The notes: generated by a model from the letters alone, not told the origin. A DNA stretch of 64,000 bases from an uncultured Methylophaga sp. (GCF_947259025.1 NZ_CAMYKO010000005.1:682001-746000); one strand, 5' to 3'. Counted from the stretch's first letter, positions 28,062 through 38,478 are shown. Numbers and translations: made by a program.

Positions 28062-30341
28062 TCAGTCAGCGCTATAGCCGCGAATACTCTGCTCCAGCAA
28101 ACGATCTGTTTTATTACCGAAGGCACCCAGTCCCTTGAGCTCAATCTGGAAATAAATGGCCAGATTGCGATCATCATCGATAGGCTGGTTGTTATTCACA
28201 TTATTGTTAAAGGCGCGGCTCTCATTCACGTAGTTACGAATAGCCAGCCGGGTCGCCCAGCAGCAACTGTCGTACTGCACACCAAGCAGCCCCTCAAGCG
28301 TCCGCCCCTCGGTGAGGGAGCGGTACCAGCGACCGAACACCTGCCAACGTTCATTAATCGGCACACTGGCTGAAATATCGATTTGTTCGAGACCATCCAG
28401 GCGGTTGGTTGAGGCATTCTGACGGCGATAACGGTGTGAGACATTAAAGACGCTGCCATTATCACCACGGTAACGCACACCGACTGATGACAAATTAGAT
28501 TCATTAACGTCCGGATCCCACTGTATTTCGCCATTCACTGACCACTCATCATTGATATAGGCCACTGCCTCAGCCACCATGTCCGACTCTCGATCTTCTT
28601 CAACCATACCCTGAGGCAAGGTCACATCACGATCACTGAAATACTGGATTTGTCCCAAAGTCAGACGCAGTTTTTCCTTACCCGTCTGCTCTTCAATGAT
28701 GCGGGTAGTCACTGCCAGTGACAGTTGGTTAGCATCACCCACCCGGTCATTACCGATAAAGCGATCATAGGAAAACAGACGGATCATATTGAATGATGAC
28801 AGGGCGGTATCAAAGTCAGGAATATCAGACTGTTCACGCTCGGGGATGTACAGATAAAAAGCACGCGGCTCGAGGGTCTGAATAAAACCATTCCCACTGA
28901 TATTCAATGGCCGCTCGAAAAACAGGCCGGTATCAAAGCTGGCAATCGGCAAGGAACGTGAAGCATCATCATCAAACTGATTAAACTGATCATTCGTCAG
29001 GTTGTAGCGGGTGTGGTTAAAAGCGAGTCTGGGTGTTGCAAAGAAAGCAGCCGAGCCCATCGGCAGGCTCACTGCCGGTTCAAAATTCACACGCTGCCCT
29101 TCGACCCTGTCATCGTGATCAAACTCGACATATTCAGCCTCAAACTCATACGTGAGACCCAGCGCCCGATCCGGCATATACCCACGCAACAGGAACTGAG
29201 GCAGCCGCTTGTATTGCTCGGGGACATCACGCAGCGTCTGGTAGCCCTGCATTCTCGCTGTGAAGTCCCAGATTTGGCCACGATACCCCGCTTCCACCCT
29301 CCGGTTCAGATGAGTGCGACTGGACAGATTGAGACTGGAGCCAAAGTCTTCAAAATAGTTTTCATCCGATACGTAATTGTAGTCAACAAGAGCACGCCAG
29401 TTGTTTTCAAATAGGCTTCGGTGCTGCCATGAAAACAGTTTGCGGTCTTCCTGATAGTGTGGATTGATATCTTCTCCATCTTTACGCAGATTATCAGAGC
29501 CCAAGTAACTGGCTTCCACTACGCCCTCTGCCTTTTCGAAAAGGTAACGGAATTCCCCGCCCAGCATCATTCCTCTGTCACTCATGTAGCGTGGCGTTAA
29601 AGTGGCATCCAGGTTCGGCGCAATATTCCAGTAGTATGGGGTGAAAACATCAAAACCGGTTTCGTCACTGTTACCGATAGACGGTACCAAAAAACCGGAT
29701 TTACGCTCGTCGTTAAGGGGGAAGTTGATATACGGGGTATAAAAAACCGGCATACCGGCCACTCTGACAACCACGTTTTCAGCCTCGCCAACCCCAGCTT
29801 CATGGTCAAGGTGCACTTCGCTGGCTTTAAGCTTCCAGAAGTTATCGCCCTCGGGACACGTAGTGTAGGTGGCATTATCAAGATCGGTAGAACTGATGCC
29901 CTGACGTAACAGGTGCGATGCTTCACCGCGGGCATGCATTTGCCTGACCCGATACTCAGCGTTGAGCATGAGTCCTCTGTCACGTGTCATAGACCATTCA
30001 GCCTGTTCAGCATCAATGACCATTTCACTGTCTCGCAGTCGCACGTTACCTCGTGCCGTCACATCACCACTGTTGCGGTTGTATGTAGCACGGTCTGCGC
30101 TGAGTTGCTGACCGCTCCGGGTAATATCAACATTGCCGGAAAAAACCGAAGTGCCCTGTTGCAGTAGTTGCACATCGTCAGCTTTGACATCGATTTCGCT
30201 CTGCTGTGGTCCCTGAGTCGTGGCGGGAAGAAACAAATCCTCATAGCCAAAGTGACACATCAATCCCTGTTCTTGTTCGGCCAGAACAGTCCCGGCAAAG
30301 CAGGACATTAAAAGCGTTGATATAAGCTTTAATTTGCGCAT
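28062..30341 (-). CDS. lptD: LPS-assembly outer-membrane protein LptD
   Basis: With LptE, inserts lipopolysaccharide into the outer leaflet. The 759-residue product has a signal peptide ending VLA-EQ and an N-terminal OstA jelly-roll (DVKADDVQLLQQGTSVFSGN, DRATYNRNSGDVTARGNV). The large 26-strand barrel follows. The cysteines that form the conserved disulfides are present: Cys29, Cys162 and the pair Cys693-Cys694 in YDSCCWATR. GAGG lies 6 bases before the chosen ATG; another ATG sits two codons upstream. First gene of lptD-surA-pdxA-rsmA. Confidence 0.95.
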   Translation of the reverse strand: MRKLKLISTLLMSCFAGTVLAEQEQGLMCHFGYEDLFLPATTQGPQQSEIDVKADDVQLLQQGTSVFSGNVDITRSGQQLSADRATYNRNSGDVTARGNVRLRDSEMVIDAEQAEWSMTRDRGLMLNAEYRVRQMHARGEASHLLRQGISSTDLDNATYTTCPEGDNFWKLKASEVHLDHEAGVGEAENVVVRVAGMPVFYTPYINFPLNDERKSGFLVPSIGNSDETGFDVFTPYYWNIAPNLDATLTPRYMSDRGMMLGGEFRYLFEKAEGVVEASYLGSDNLRKDGEDINPHYQEDRKLFSWQHRSLFENNWRALVDYNYVSDENYFEDFGSSLNLSSRTHLNRRVEAGYRGQIWDFTARMQGYQTLRDVPEQYKRLPQFLLRGYMPDRALGLTYEFEAEYVEFDHDDRVEGQRVNFEPAVSLPMGSAAFFATPRLAFNHTRYNLTNDQFNQFDDDASRSLPIASFDTGLFFERPLNISGNGFIQTLEPRAFYLYIPEREQSDIPDFDTALSSFNMIRLFSYDRFIGNDRVGDANQLSLAVTTRIIEEQTGKEKLRLTLGQIQYFSDRDVTLPQGMVEEDRESDMVAEAVAYINDEWSVNGEIQWDPDVNESNLSSVGVRYRGDNGSVFNVSHRYRRQNASTNRLDGLEQIDISASVPINERWQVFGRWYRSLTEGRTLEGLLGVQYDSCCWATRLAIRNYVNESRAFNNNVNNNQPIDDDRNLAIYFQIELKGLGAFGNKTDRLLEQSIRGYSAD

Positions 30342-30583
30342 GTTCATCCTCAAGCTGCTGCCCCAGCCATGACATCGTTTCTGACCGAATGCAAAATAAC
30401 GCTCAATTTATCGCATATATAGGAGTAATCGGCAAATCAGCTGTCAGGGCCGCATCGTCCACGCTGATGATAATCATGTACAGTCAAAGACTTAGCAGGA
30501 ACAGCCTCTGAAACGGGGAAAACTCGCTACTGATAAGCCTCGCAGATACCGGCGTGGCAATGAAATTAATTTACCATCTTGTG

Positions 30584-30612
30584 TTGACAGTATTAGCTCC
30601 AGTCCCTATGAT
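30584..30612 (+). promoter_or_regulatory. Consensus sigma70 promoter of the tRNA-Ala-tRNA-Glu cluster
   Basis: A perfect TTGACA and TATGAT (5 of 6) are separated by exactly 17 bases. The -10 box ends 17 bases before tRNA-Ala, and the stretch after it is GC-containing (GCGC), as in stringently controlled stable-RNA promoters. Confidence 0.87.
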
Positions 30613-30628
30613 ATGCGCTTCCTTTCGG

Positions 30629-30704
<76 letters not shown>

Positions 30705-30728
30705 TAAAAACGAAAGAAAAAGTTTTAG

Positions 30729-30804
30729 GTCCCCTTCGTCTAGAGGCCTAGGACACCGCCCTTTCACGGCGGTAACAGGGGTTCGAACCCCCTAGGGGAC
30801 GCCA
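30729..30804 (+). tRNA. tRNA-Glu (anticodon TTC), copy 1
   Basis: A 76-base cloverleaf with encoded CCA. The acceptor GTCCCCT pairs with AGGGGAC, the anticodon loop is CTTTCAC (TTC), and the T arm is AGGGGTTCGAACCCCCT. It follows tRNA-Ala by 24 bases and is identical to the second copy. Confidence 0.98.
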
Positions 30805-30810
30805 TACGAT

Positions 30811-30842
30811 AAACGGGTCTGACAGCAGGCCCGTTTGTTTTT
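30811..30842 (+). terminator. Terminator-like hairpin between the two tRNA-Glu genes
   Basis: The arms AAACGGGTCTG and CAGGCCCGTTT pair over 11 bases with one G-T pair and an ACAG loop; GTTTTT follows. It would end the tRNA-Ala-Glu transcript before the second tRNA-Glu copy. Confidence 0.75.
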
Positions 30843-30868
30843 AAAACTTTACAATCTGCAAGATCCGG

Positions 30869-30944
30869 GTCCCCTTCGTCTAGAGGCCTAGGACACCGCC
30901 CTTTCACGGCGGTAACAGGGGTTCGAACCCCCTAGGGGACGCCA
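30869..30944 (+). tRNA. tRNA-Glu (anticodon TTC), copy 2
   Basis: Base-for-base identical to copy 1 over the whole 76-base gene and one base on each side, offset 140 bases. It stands beyond a terminator-like hairpin. A TACAAT hexamer 14 bases ahead could be a -10 box, but no matching -35 box is seen. It is either expressed by read-through or is a recent, weakly expressed duplicate. Confidence 0.97.
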
Positions 30945-30990
30945 TCTTTTCAACTCTTTCCTTGATATCTTTCCAGCAAACAAAGCACTG

Positions 30991-32055
30991 CTAACGGACC
31001 CGGCTGTTCATCCACCAGGCCAGACCGGCGAACACCAGCGTCGGAAATGCCGATGCCAGCCAGGGCAGTAAACCAAACACCAGCCCCATATGCTGAAAAC
31101 TCTGATTAAACAGGTGAAAACCAATCCCGGTCAGCGCCCCGGCCAGAATGCGGCCACCAATCGGTGCCGTTCGCAAAGGACCGAATACAAACGGCACGGC
31201 CAGTAATACCATCACTGCGGTGCTGAGCGGCATCATCAGCTTGCTCCAGAATGCCAGCTCATACTGTGCCACCGACTGATGATTGTCTTTCAGATACTGC
31301 ACATATTCGAGCAGACTCCACACCGGTAAAAACTCCGGTGGCACCACCACGATGTTCACCATGCCGGGGTTGAGTTGTGACTGCCAGCGGGCGTGATTAA
31401 CCGAACGCACCTTGACCCCGGCTTTATCAATATTGCTCTGCACCACATCGGTTAAAATCCAGCTGTCCTGCTGGTACTCAGCCGTTGCAGCCCGGGTCAC
31501 AACCCGCAGACGATGCTTATCATCAAACTCATAGATCTGCACATTGGAAAAACTACCATCACCGTTGATCCGCTCAATGTGATTGAAGTGATTGCCGTCC
31601 CGGGTCCAGAAACCATGTTCGGAGCGTGAGCCCACCGTGCCGGTCTGTGCCACCGACTGGAGCTGGCGTGCTGATTGTTCAGTCAGTGGTCGCAGCCCTT
31701 CGCCCACAACCAGCGCCAGCAGCATCAGTAAAACAGCAACAACAATCACCGCCTTATTGATATCGGCCAGGCTGTAACCGGCCGCCCGCATCGCCACCAA
31801 TTCACTTTGACTGGCCAGATTCCCCAGGCCAATCACGCTGCCCAGTAAAGCCGCAATCGGCAGCAGTTCATAAATCCGCTTAGGCATGGTGAGGCCGATA
31901 TAGCGGAGAATTTCCAGTAAACCGTAGCTGCCTTCACCCAGGTCATCAAGCTCGGTGATAAAGTCCATGAACGTATATAAAGCCAGCAACACCAGCAATA
32001 CCAGCACCGTGCTGGCCAGGATATTCTGAGCGAGGTATTTCGATAAAATGCGCAT
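30991..32055 (-). CDS. lptG: LPS export ABC transporter permease LptG
   Basis: One of two membrane subunits of the LptB2FG exporter that extracts LPS from the inner membrane. The 354-residue protein has the family layout of three helices, a periplasmic jelly-roll and three helices. It begins MRILSKYLAQNILASTVLVL, has the MPKRIYELLPIAALLGSVIGLGNLA region, and ends in several hydrophobic helices. Its ATG directly follows the lptF stop (TAG-ATG). Confidence 0.93.
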   Translation of the reverse strand: MRILSKYLAQNILASTVLVLLVLLALYTFMDFITELDDLGEGSYGLLEILRYIGLTMPKRIYELLPIAALLGSVIGLGNLASQSELVAMRAAGYSLADINKAVIVVAVLLMLLALVVGEGLRPLTEQSARQLQSVAQTGTVGSRSEHGFWTRDGNHFNHIERINGDGSFSNVQIYEFDDKHRLRVVTRAATAEYQQDSWILTDVVQSNIDKAGVKVRSVNHARWQSQLNPGMVNIVVVPPEFLPVWSLLEYVQYLKDNHQSVAQYELAFWSKLMMPLSTAVMVLLAVPFVFGPLRTAPIGGRILAGALTGIGFHLFNQSFQHMGLVFGLLPWLASAFPTLVFAGLAWWMNSRVR

Positions 32056-33186
32056 CTAGGATTCCACGCTGGCTTTGCGACGGTTCAGATAACGTTTCAG
32101 CGGCTGACGGTTTAACAGTAGCAGTAGGACCACCAGCATTAACAGGTGCACCCAAATTCCGCCCAGCCAGGCAGGCATTTCTGCCTTGGCCACCCAGGCC
32201 CTGTTTACTGCCAGCAGATTACTGTAGATGATGTAGACCAACACCGCCGGCACAAAACCGGCATACCGGCCCTGCCGCGGTCCGGCATTGGCCAGTGGCA
32301 CCGCCAGCAAACACAACAACAAGGTCATTAAAGCTGCTGCCGTTCGCCACTGCACTTCAGCAATATCACGCGGCTCACCCCGCTCCAGCAGTTCGGCAGT
32401 GGGCAGCGCTTTATGCCGCTCACGAACTTCGCCCTGCTGACCTTTTTCGATCAGCAGGCTGTGAGTGCCGAACTCGGCAATGGTAAAGTCCTGGTCACCG
32501 GCTTTACCTTCATAACGATAGCCATCCTCCAATACCAGAAACTTATCCCCGCTTTGCTGATCAATTTCGAAATGCCCGGTTTCCGAACGGAATATCAGTG
32601 GCTTGTCGTCACGCTGGATCTCGATAAACACGTTTTCCATAAACTGCTTGTTGGCGCTCAAACCCTGCGAGTAAAAAGTCCAGTCGCCCTCTTCACTCTC
32701 CTTGAAGCTACCGGCAATCAGCCCGGTGGTGTTGGCGGAGATCTTGGCTTTTTCCTGAAGTTGGTAGCGATCCGATAAAGCGCCGGGAACGACAAAAAGC
32801 GCCAGCACCGCCACAATCACCGCGACTGTACCGGCAAACAGCATGACATTGCGCATGATGCGTAGCCTGGAAATGCCACAGGCCGCCATCACCGTGAGTT
32901 CATTATCAGAACTCATCCGCCCCAGCGACAGCATCACCGCCAGGAAAGCCCCGATGGGCAGCAAAATCGATAAAGCCCCCAGCGAACTCAGCCCCAGCAG
33001 GCTGAAAATCACATCTGCCGGCATATTACCCACGGCCGCATCGGCCAGGTAACGGGCAAAGCGGGTGGACACATAAATCAGCCACAACACACCGGTGACG
33101 GCCACCAGGTTAATAACACACTCCTTCAGCAGGTAGCGATCCAGTGTCGTCAGCCAGGCAGTCAGTGGTCGGGGAACGATGAGCAT
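32056..33186 (-). CDS. lptF: LPS export ABC transporter permease LptF
   Basis: Second membrane subunit of LptB2FG, 376 residues with the same three-helix / periplasmic domain / three-helix layout as LptG. Typical sequences are LDRYLLKECVINLVAV, GNMPADVIFSLLGLSSLGAL and DNELTVMAACGISRLRIM. A longer reading from a TTG at 33231 exists, but comparison with the length of known LptF and the presence of an ATG favour 33186. It is divergent from pepA, as in E. coli. Confidence 0.93.
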   Translation of the reverse strand: MLIVPRPLTAWLTTLDRYLLKECVINLVAVTGVLWLIYVSTRFARYLADAAVGNMPADVIFSLLGLSSLGALSILLPIGAFLAVMLSLGRMSSDNELTVMAACGISRLRIMRNVMLFAGTVAVIVAVLALFVVPGALSDRYQLQEKAKISANTTGLIAGSFKESEEGDWTFYSQGLSANKQFMENVFIEIQRDDKPLIFRSETGHFEIDQQSGDKFLVLEDGYRYEGKAGDQDFTIAEFGTHSLLIEKGQQGEVRERHKALPTAELLERGEPRDIAEVQWRTAAALMTLLLCLLAVPLANAGPRQGRYAGFVPAVLVYIIYSNLLAVNRAWVAKAEMPAWLGGIWVHLLMLVVLLLLLNRQPLKRYLNRRKASVES

Positions 33187-33284
33187 TAAAGGCGAGTCTT
33201 GGTTAGAATAAAACGTTTGTTTTTGGCACAATCAGATTCGAATTCAAAGAAGTCTAAACTAATTCATGCCTACAGGAGAAATCC

Positions 33285-34778
33285 ATGCAGTATTTTGTAA
33301 CTACCGATGCGCTGGCATCGCAGGCGACTGACTGTCTCGTCGTTGCCGTTTATCAGGATGGCGAAATGAGCCCGGCTGCTGCGCAACTTGACGAAGACAC
33401 CCGCGGCGCTGTCCAGCGCGTAATTGATGGCGGCGATATCACCGGTAAACCCGGCCAGACACTGTTCCTGCACCATCTCGATGGCATTGAAAGCCCGCGG
33501 ATTCTGCTACTGGGTATAGGCAAAAAAGGTAAAACCACAGAAAACGACTTCAACACCGCGACCACCGCCATGGCTCAGGCCCTGAACGAAAGTGGTGCTC
33601 AGTCTGCAGTCTGCTGTCTGGCGGAAATCGAACTGGGCAGTCGCAGCGGTGCCTGGAAAGTGCGCCAGACCGCGCTCAACACCGAAACTGCGCTATATCG
33701 CTACACCCACACCAAAAGCGAAAACAAGCCGATTGAAAAACCGCTCAATACACTTAGCTTCGTCGGCGAAGAAACCGATACGGCGGCATTTGGTCAGGCG
33801 GTTGATCAAGGCGCAGCGATTGGCCGCGGTATGAACCTCGCCCGAGAGCTGGGTAACCTGCCGGGCAATATCTGCACTCCGACCTACCTGGCAGAACAGG
33901 CTGTCAGCCTGGGCGAGCGATTTGATTCCGTGACCACCACGGTTCTGGATGAAGCGCAAATGGAAGAATTGGGCATGGGCTCGCTGCTGTCCGTATCACG
34001 CGGCAGTCGTGAACCGGCCAAGCTGATGACCATGGAATACAAGGGCGGCGGCGATGCTAAACCGGTCGTGCTCGTCGGTAAAGGCCTGACTTTTGATGCC
34101 GGCGGTATTTCACTTAAACCGGCGCCGGGCATGGATGAAATGAAATACGATATGTGTGGATCTGCCAGTGTCTTTGGCACCATTCAAACCGTGGCGGAAC
34201 TGGGCCTGCCAATTAATGTGGTGGGTGTTGTGCCCAGCTCGGAAAACCTCCCTGATGGTGATGCCAATAAACCCGGCGATATTGTCACCAGCATGGCCGG
34301 TAAAACCATCGAGATCCTTAATACCGATGCTGAAGGCCGCCTGATCCTCTGTGATGCACTGACCTACAGTGAGCGCTTTGACCCAGATACCGTGATCGAT
34401 ATCGCCACCCTGACCGGCGCGGTGATTGTTGCGCTGGGCAGTGTCACCACCGGTCTGATGGCCAATAATCAAACGCTGGCTGACTCTCTGATCAAGGCCG
34501 GTAACGACAGTTATGACCGCACCTGGCAGTTACCCATCTGGGATGACTACCAGCAGCAACTGGACAGTAACTTTGCTGATATGGCGAATGTTGGCGGTAA
34601 AGAAGCAGGCAGTGTCACCGCCGGCTGTTTCCTGTCGCGCTTCACTGAAAAGTTCAACTGGGCGCATCTGGATATTGCCGGTACCGCCTGGAATAGCGGC
34701 AAAGCCAAGGGGGCCACCGGTCGTCCGGTGCCCCTGCTGGTACAGTTCCTGCTGAACAAAATTGAAGCGCAAGGCTGA
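33285..34778 (+). CDS. pepA: Leucyl aminopeptidase PepA
   Basis: Hexameric two-metal (M17) aminopeptidase of the cytoplasm; homologues also bind DNA in plasmid resolution and carAB control. The 497-residue protein has the metal-binding regions VGKGLTFDAGGISLKPAPG and YDMCGSASVFG, the M17 signature NTDAEGRLILCDALTY, and WAHLDIAGTAW near the end. A strong CAGGAG lies 8 bases before the ATG. First gene of pepA-holC-valS. Confidence 0.96.
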   Translation: MQYFVTTDALASQATDCLVVAVYQDGEMSPAAAQLDEDTRGAVQRVIDGGDITGKPGQTLFLHHLDGIESPRILLLGIGKKGKTTENDFNTATTAMAQALNESGAQSAVCCLAEIELGSRSGAWKVRQTALNTETALYRYTHTKSENKPIEKPLNTLSFVGEETDTAAFGQAVDQGAAIGRGMNLARELGNLPGNICTPTYLAEQAVSLGERFDSVTTTVLDEAQMEELGMGSLLSVSRGSREPAKLMTMEYKGGGDAKPVVLVGKGLTFDAGGISLKPAPGMDEMKYDMCGSASVFGTIQTVAELGLPINVVGVVPSSENLPDGDANKPGDIVTSMAGKTIEILNTDAEGRLILCDALTYSERFDPDTVIDIATLTGAVIVALGSVTTGLMANNQTLADSLIKAGNDSYDRTWQLPIWDDYQQQLDSNFADMANVGGKEAGSVTAGCFLSRFTEKFNWAHLDIAGTAWNSGKAKGATGRPVPLLVQFLLNKIEAQG

Positions 34779-34780
34779 AC

Positions 34781-35209
34781 GTGACCCGCGTCAGCTTTTA
34801 CCTGCTCAAATCAACCGAAGCCGAACAGCGGCAGGCTTTTGCCTGCCGCCTGGTTGAAAAGGCCTATCATCAGGGCCAGCAGGTTTATATTCATACTGAT
34901 AATGCTGACCACAGTGCCGACATTGATTCGGCTTTGTGGGCTATTCGTCCCGACAGCTTTGTCCCCCATCAGATTATTGAAAACGACAGCGACTGCGACA
35001 GCCCGGTATTGATTGGACATGGCGATAACACCCCGCCGCGGCTGATGGATGTGTTGGTCAATCTGACCCAGCAGCAGCCACTGTTTTTCAGCCAGTTTGA
35101 ACGGGTTGCCGAAATCATTGATGACAACGACCACATCAAACAGGCAGGCCGCGAGCGCTACAAATTCTATAAACAGCGTGGCTACGAGCTCGACACCCAC
35201 TCAATCTGA
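34781..35209 (+). CDS. holC: DNA polymerase III subunit chi
   Basis: Links the clamp loader to single-strand DNA-binding protein. The 142-residue protein starts with TRVSFYLLKSTEAEQR and shows the family pattern ACRLVEKAYHQGQQVYIHT, LIGHGDNTPPRLMDVLVNL and ERYKFYKQRGYEL. The start codon is GTG, two bases after the pepA stop. Family identity is supported strongly by the pepA-holC-valS order. Confidence 0.92.
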   Translation: MTRVSFYLLKSTEAEQRQAFACRLVEKAYHQGQQVYIHTDNADHSADIDSALWAIRPDSFVPHQIIENDSDCDSPVLIGHGDNTPPRLMDVLVNLTQQQPLFFSQFERVAEIIDDNDHIKQAGRERYKFYKQRGYELDTHSI

Positions 35210-35245
35210 ATTCTCCTCCCCCGAACAAAACCACAACATCGGCGG

Positions 35246-35274
35246 TAAACAGGACTGTTCACAACAGGTATAAT
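35246..35274 (+). promoter_or_regulatory. Candidate sigma70 promoter of valS
   Basis: TAAACA and a perfect TATAAT are 17 bases apart in the 101-base gap between holC and valS, about 37 bases ahead of the valS ATG. This would let valS be expressed apart from pepA-holC. Confidence 0.62.
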
Positions 35275-35310
35275 GCACCGCTTATCTCTCGACTGATCTG
35301 AACTGCAAAG

Positions 35311-38136
35311 ATGGAAAAAACATACAGCCCTGACGCGATCGAACAACGCTGGTATCAAAAATGGGAACAGGCCGGTGAATTCAAGCCCAGCGGTGAGGGT
35401 AGCCCCTACTGCATCATGCTGCCGCCCCCCAATGTCACCGGCAGCCTGCATATGGGCCATGGTTTTAACAACACCATCATGGATACCCTGACCCGCTACC
35501 ACCGGATGAAAGGTGATAACACCCTTTGGCAGCCGGGTACCGACCATGCCGGTATCGCCACCCAGATGGTAGTGGAGCGTCAGGTCAATGGTGAAGGCAA
35601 GACCCGCCATGAACTGGGCCGCGAGGATTTCACTAAGCGCATCTGGGAGTGGAAGGAAGAATCCGGTGGCAATATCACCCGTCAGTTGCGTCGCCTCGGC
35701 TCCTCGCTGGACTGGTCGCGTAACCGCTTCACCATGGATGATGAGTTGTCCGAAGCGGTCAAACACGTTTTCGTCAAACTCTACCAGGAAGGCCTGATTT
35801 ATCGCGGCAAGCGCCTGGTGAACTGGGATCCCAAGCTGCATACCGCCATCTCCGATCTGGAAGTGGAAAACCGCGAACAGAAAGGTCATATGTGGCATCT
35901 GCGCTACCCGCTGGCGGATGGTCTCAAAACCAGCGAAGGCAAAGATTATATTGTCGTGGCCACTACGCGTCCTGAAACCATGCTGGGTGACACCGGCGTC
36001 GCTGTTAACCCGGAAGATCCGCGCTACAAAGACCTGATTGGCAAAGATATTCTGCTGCCCCTGGTCAACCGTCGCATCCCTGTGGTGGCTGATGAACATG
36101 CCGATATGGAAAAAGGCACCGGTGCGGTCAAAGTCACCCCGGCGCATGATTTTAATGACTATGAAGTCGGCAAGCGCTGCGGCCTGCCCATGATCAATAT
36201 CTTTACCCTCAATGCTGATGTGCGCGATGTGCCGCAGGTATTTAATACTGATGGTAGCCCCAACAATGAGGTTGAAGCCCGCATTCCTGAGTCTTATCAG
36301 GGCATGGAGCGCTTCGCAGCGCGTAAAGCCATCGTCGCTGATTTTGAAGCAGCCGGGCTACTGGATGAAATCAAGGACCATGAACTGACCGTGCCTTATG
36401 GTGACCGCGGCGGTGTGGTTATCGAACCGATGCTCACCGATCAGTGGTATGTCGATGCCAAGACTTTGGCTAAACCCGCCATCGAAGCGGTAGAAACCGG
36501 CAAAGTCCAGTTTGTACCCAAGTCCTACGAGAACATGTACTACAGCTGGATGCGTGATATCCAGGACTGGTGTATTTCCCGTCAGCTCTGGTGGGGGCAC
36601 CGCATTCCGGCCTGGTATGACGATAACGGCAATGTCTATGTCGGTAACGATGAAGCCGCAGTGCGTGCAGAAAATAAGCTGGCTGACGATATCGCTTTAA
36701 CCCAGGACGAAGACGTACTGGATACCTGGTTCTCCTCCGCCCTGTGGCCATTCTCAACTTTGGGCTGGCCCAAAGAGGATGAAGCGGTCAAAACCTGGTA
36801 CCCCGGCAATGTACTGGTCACCGGTTTTGACATTATCTTCTTCTGGGTGGCCCGGATGATGATGATGGGTATTCACTTCCTTGGCGATGTGCCGTTCAAG
36901 GAAGTGTATATTCACGGTCTGGTGCGTGACTCCCACGGCCACAAAATGTCCAAATCCAAAGGCAATGTGCTGGACCCGATTGATATCATCGACGGTATCG
37001 ATTTGGAAACCCTGGTTCAGAAACGCACCGCCGGCATGATGCAACCCAAACTGGCTGAGAAGATTGAAAAAGCCACACGTAAGGAATTTCCGGAGGGGAT
37101 TGAAGGCCACGGTACTGATGCGCTGCGCTTTACCTTTGCCTCGCTGGCTTCTACCGGCCGCGATATCAACTTTGATATGAACCGCATCGCCGGTTACCGT
37201 AATTTCTGTAACAAGCTGTGGAATGCCGCCCGCTACGTGCTGATGAACACCGAAGGTCAGGATACCGGTGTTGATAATGACGAGGTCGAGCTGAGCCTGG
37301 CAGATCGCTGGATCATCTCCCAGTTGCAGAGCACAGAACAGGACGTCACTCGCGCCCTGGATGCTTACCGTTTTGACCATGCCGCGCAAAGCATTTATGA
37401 GTTTATCTGGAACAACTACTGTGACTGGTACCTGGAACTGTCCAAGCCGGTACTGACCAGCGATACGGCCTCAGCCGCAGCCAAACGCGGTACCCGCCGC
37501 ACTTTGGTCCGGGTGCTGGAAGCGACGTTGCGCATGACCCACCCGTTTATGCCGTTTATTACCGAAGAAATCTGGCAGACCATTGCCCCGCTGGCAGGCA
37601 AATCCGGCGACACCATCATGTCCCAGCCCTACCCGGTTGCCGATGACAGCAAGATTGATAACACCGCGGTCACTGAAATGGAATGGGTGATGAACTTCAT
37701 TACCGGTATCCGTTCTATTCGCTCGCAAATGAATATTGCACCGAAAAAAGCGCTGCCGGTGCTGCTGAAAGATGCACAGGCTGATGATCAGCAAAAACTT
37801 AACAATAACCGTAATTTCATCAGCCGCCTGGCTAACCTGGAGTCTATCGAACTGCTTGAAGGCGAGGCACCGGCAGCCGCCACCGCGCTGGTCGGGAAAA
37901 TGGAGATCCTGATCCCGCTGGAAGGCCTGATCGATAAAGACGCTGAAATCGCTCGTCTGAACAAGGAAATGGGCAAGCTGGATAAGGTCATCAAACAATC
38001 TTCCGGCAAATTGTCCAATGACAACTATGTCAACAAAGCGCCAGCAGAAGTGGTGGCCAAAGAGCGTGAAAAGCTCGCTGAAATGCAGCAGGCCTATCAG
38101 CAGCTGGAACAGCAGTTAGCCGCGCTGGGGGCTTAA
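35311..38136 (+). CDS. valS: Valyl-tRNA synthetase
   Basis: Charges tRNA-Val and edits mischarged threonine. The 941-residue class I synthetase has the HIGH-type motif [15 protein letters not shown] near residue 40, an editing domain ([19 protein letters not shown]), the KMSKS loop (HKMSKSKGN, Lys545) and an anticodon-binding domain. The ValS-specific C-terminal coiled coil is at about 880-940 ([18 protein letters not shown]). The ribosome site is weak. Confidence 0.98.
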   Translation: MEKTYSPDAIEQRWYQKWEQAGEFKPSGEGSPYCIMLPPPNVTGSLHMGHGFNNTIMDTLTRYHRMKGDNTLWQPGTDHAGIATQMVVERQVNGEGKTRHELGREDFTKRIWEWKEESGGNITRQLRRLGSSLDWSRNRFTMDDELSEAVKHVFVKLYQEGLIYRGKRLVNWDPKLHTAISDLEVENREQKGHMWHLRYPLADGLKTSEGKDYIVVATTRPETMLGDTGVAVNPEDPRYKDLIGKDILLPLVNRRIPVVADEHADMEKGTGAVKVTPAHDFNDYEVGKRCGLPMINIFTLNADVRDVPQVFNTDGSPNNEVEARIPESYQGMERFAARKAIVADFEAAGLLDEIKDHELTVPYGDRGGVVIEPMLTDQWYVDAKTLAKPAIEAVETGKVQFVPKSYENMYYSWMRDIQDWCISRQLWWGHRIPAWYDDNGNVYVGNDEAAVRAENKLADDIALTQDEDVLDTWFSSALWPFSTLGWPKEDEAVKTWYPGNVLVTGFDIIFFWVARMMMMGIHFLGDVPFKEVYIHGLVRDSHGHKMSKSKGNVLDPIDIIDGIDLETLVQKRTAGMMQPKLAEKIEKATRKEFPEGIEGHGTDALRFTFASLASTGRDINFDMNRIAGYRNFCNKLWNAARYVLMNTEGQDTGVDNDEVELSLADRWIISQLQSTEQDVTRALDAYRFDHAAQSIYEFIWNNYCDWYLELSKPVLTSDTASAAAKRGTRRTLVRVLEATLRMTHPFMPFITEEIWQTIAPLAGKSGDTIMSQPYPVADDSKIDNTAVTEMEWVMNFITGIRSIRSQMNIAPKKALPVLLKDAQADDQQKLNNNRNFISRLANLESIELLEGEAPAAATALVGKMEILIPLEGLIDKDAEIARLNKEMGKLDKVIKQSSGKLSNDNYVNKAPAEVVAKEREKLAEMQQAYQQLEQQLAALGA

Positions 38137-38167
38137 AGCTGGGCTGTAGACGAACCGCATGGCATGA

Positions 38168-38424
38168 GATGCCTCCGCTATCGGTCGGCATGACAGCTTC
38201 ATGTGTTATCGGAACGGTTCTGAGCACACTACCCCGATGTCATGTTGAGCGCAGCCGAAACATCTATACGGCTTGGAATAAAGATGCCTCCACTCCGGTC
38301 GACATGACAGCTTCATGTGTTATCGGCATGCTGAGCACATTACCCCACCGTCGTGTTGAGCGGAGCCGAAACATCTTTCCGGCTTGAGATAAAAATGCCT
38401 CGACTACGGCTCGCAATAACAGGC
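38168..38424. repeat. REP-like repeat array A (alternating inverted units) behind valS
   Basis: Five copies of a roughly 28-base unit alternate in direction: forward at 38168 (GATGCCTCCGCTATCGGTCG...), inverted at 38238, forward at 38283, inverted near 38349, forward partial at 38394. Two larger direct repeats of about 115 and 111 bases (38168-38282 and 38283-38393) include the spacer GCTTCATGTGTTATCGG. The unit resembles GAGATGYYTCGGCTTCGCTC-RRCATGACA. The open frame across it is repeat-derived and not a gene. Confidence 0.85.
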
Positions 38425-38460
38425 AAAAAAAAAGCCGCTGAAAATTCAGCGGCTTTTTTA
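38425..38460. terminator. Bidirectional terminator between valS/repeats and the PepSY gene
   Basis: Nine A, hairpin GCCGCTGA-AAAT-TCAGCGGC, then six T. On the reverse strand it lies 19 bases after the PepSY stop and ends in T9. Confidence 0.88.
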
Positions 38461-38478
38461 TAGTAGTCAGAAAAAGGC

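Noticed and set aside
35182-36147. A 321-codon reverse-strand frame opposite valS
   Set aside because: It mirrors a GC-rich conserved gene; its residues (many His, Gln, Phe) are those of a shadow frame and valS is certain.
38169-38387. A 72-codon forward frame behind valS
   Set aside because: It consists of repeat array A; its internal repeats (TASCVIG twice) follow from the DNA repeat.
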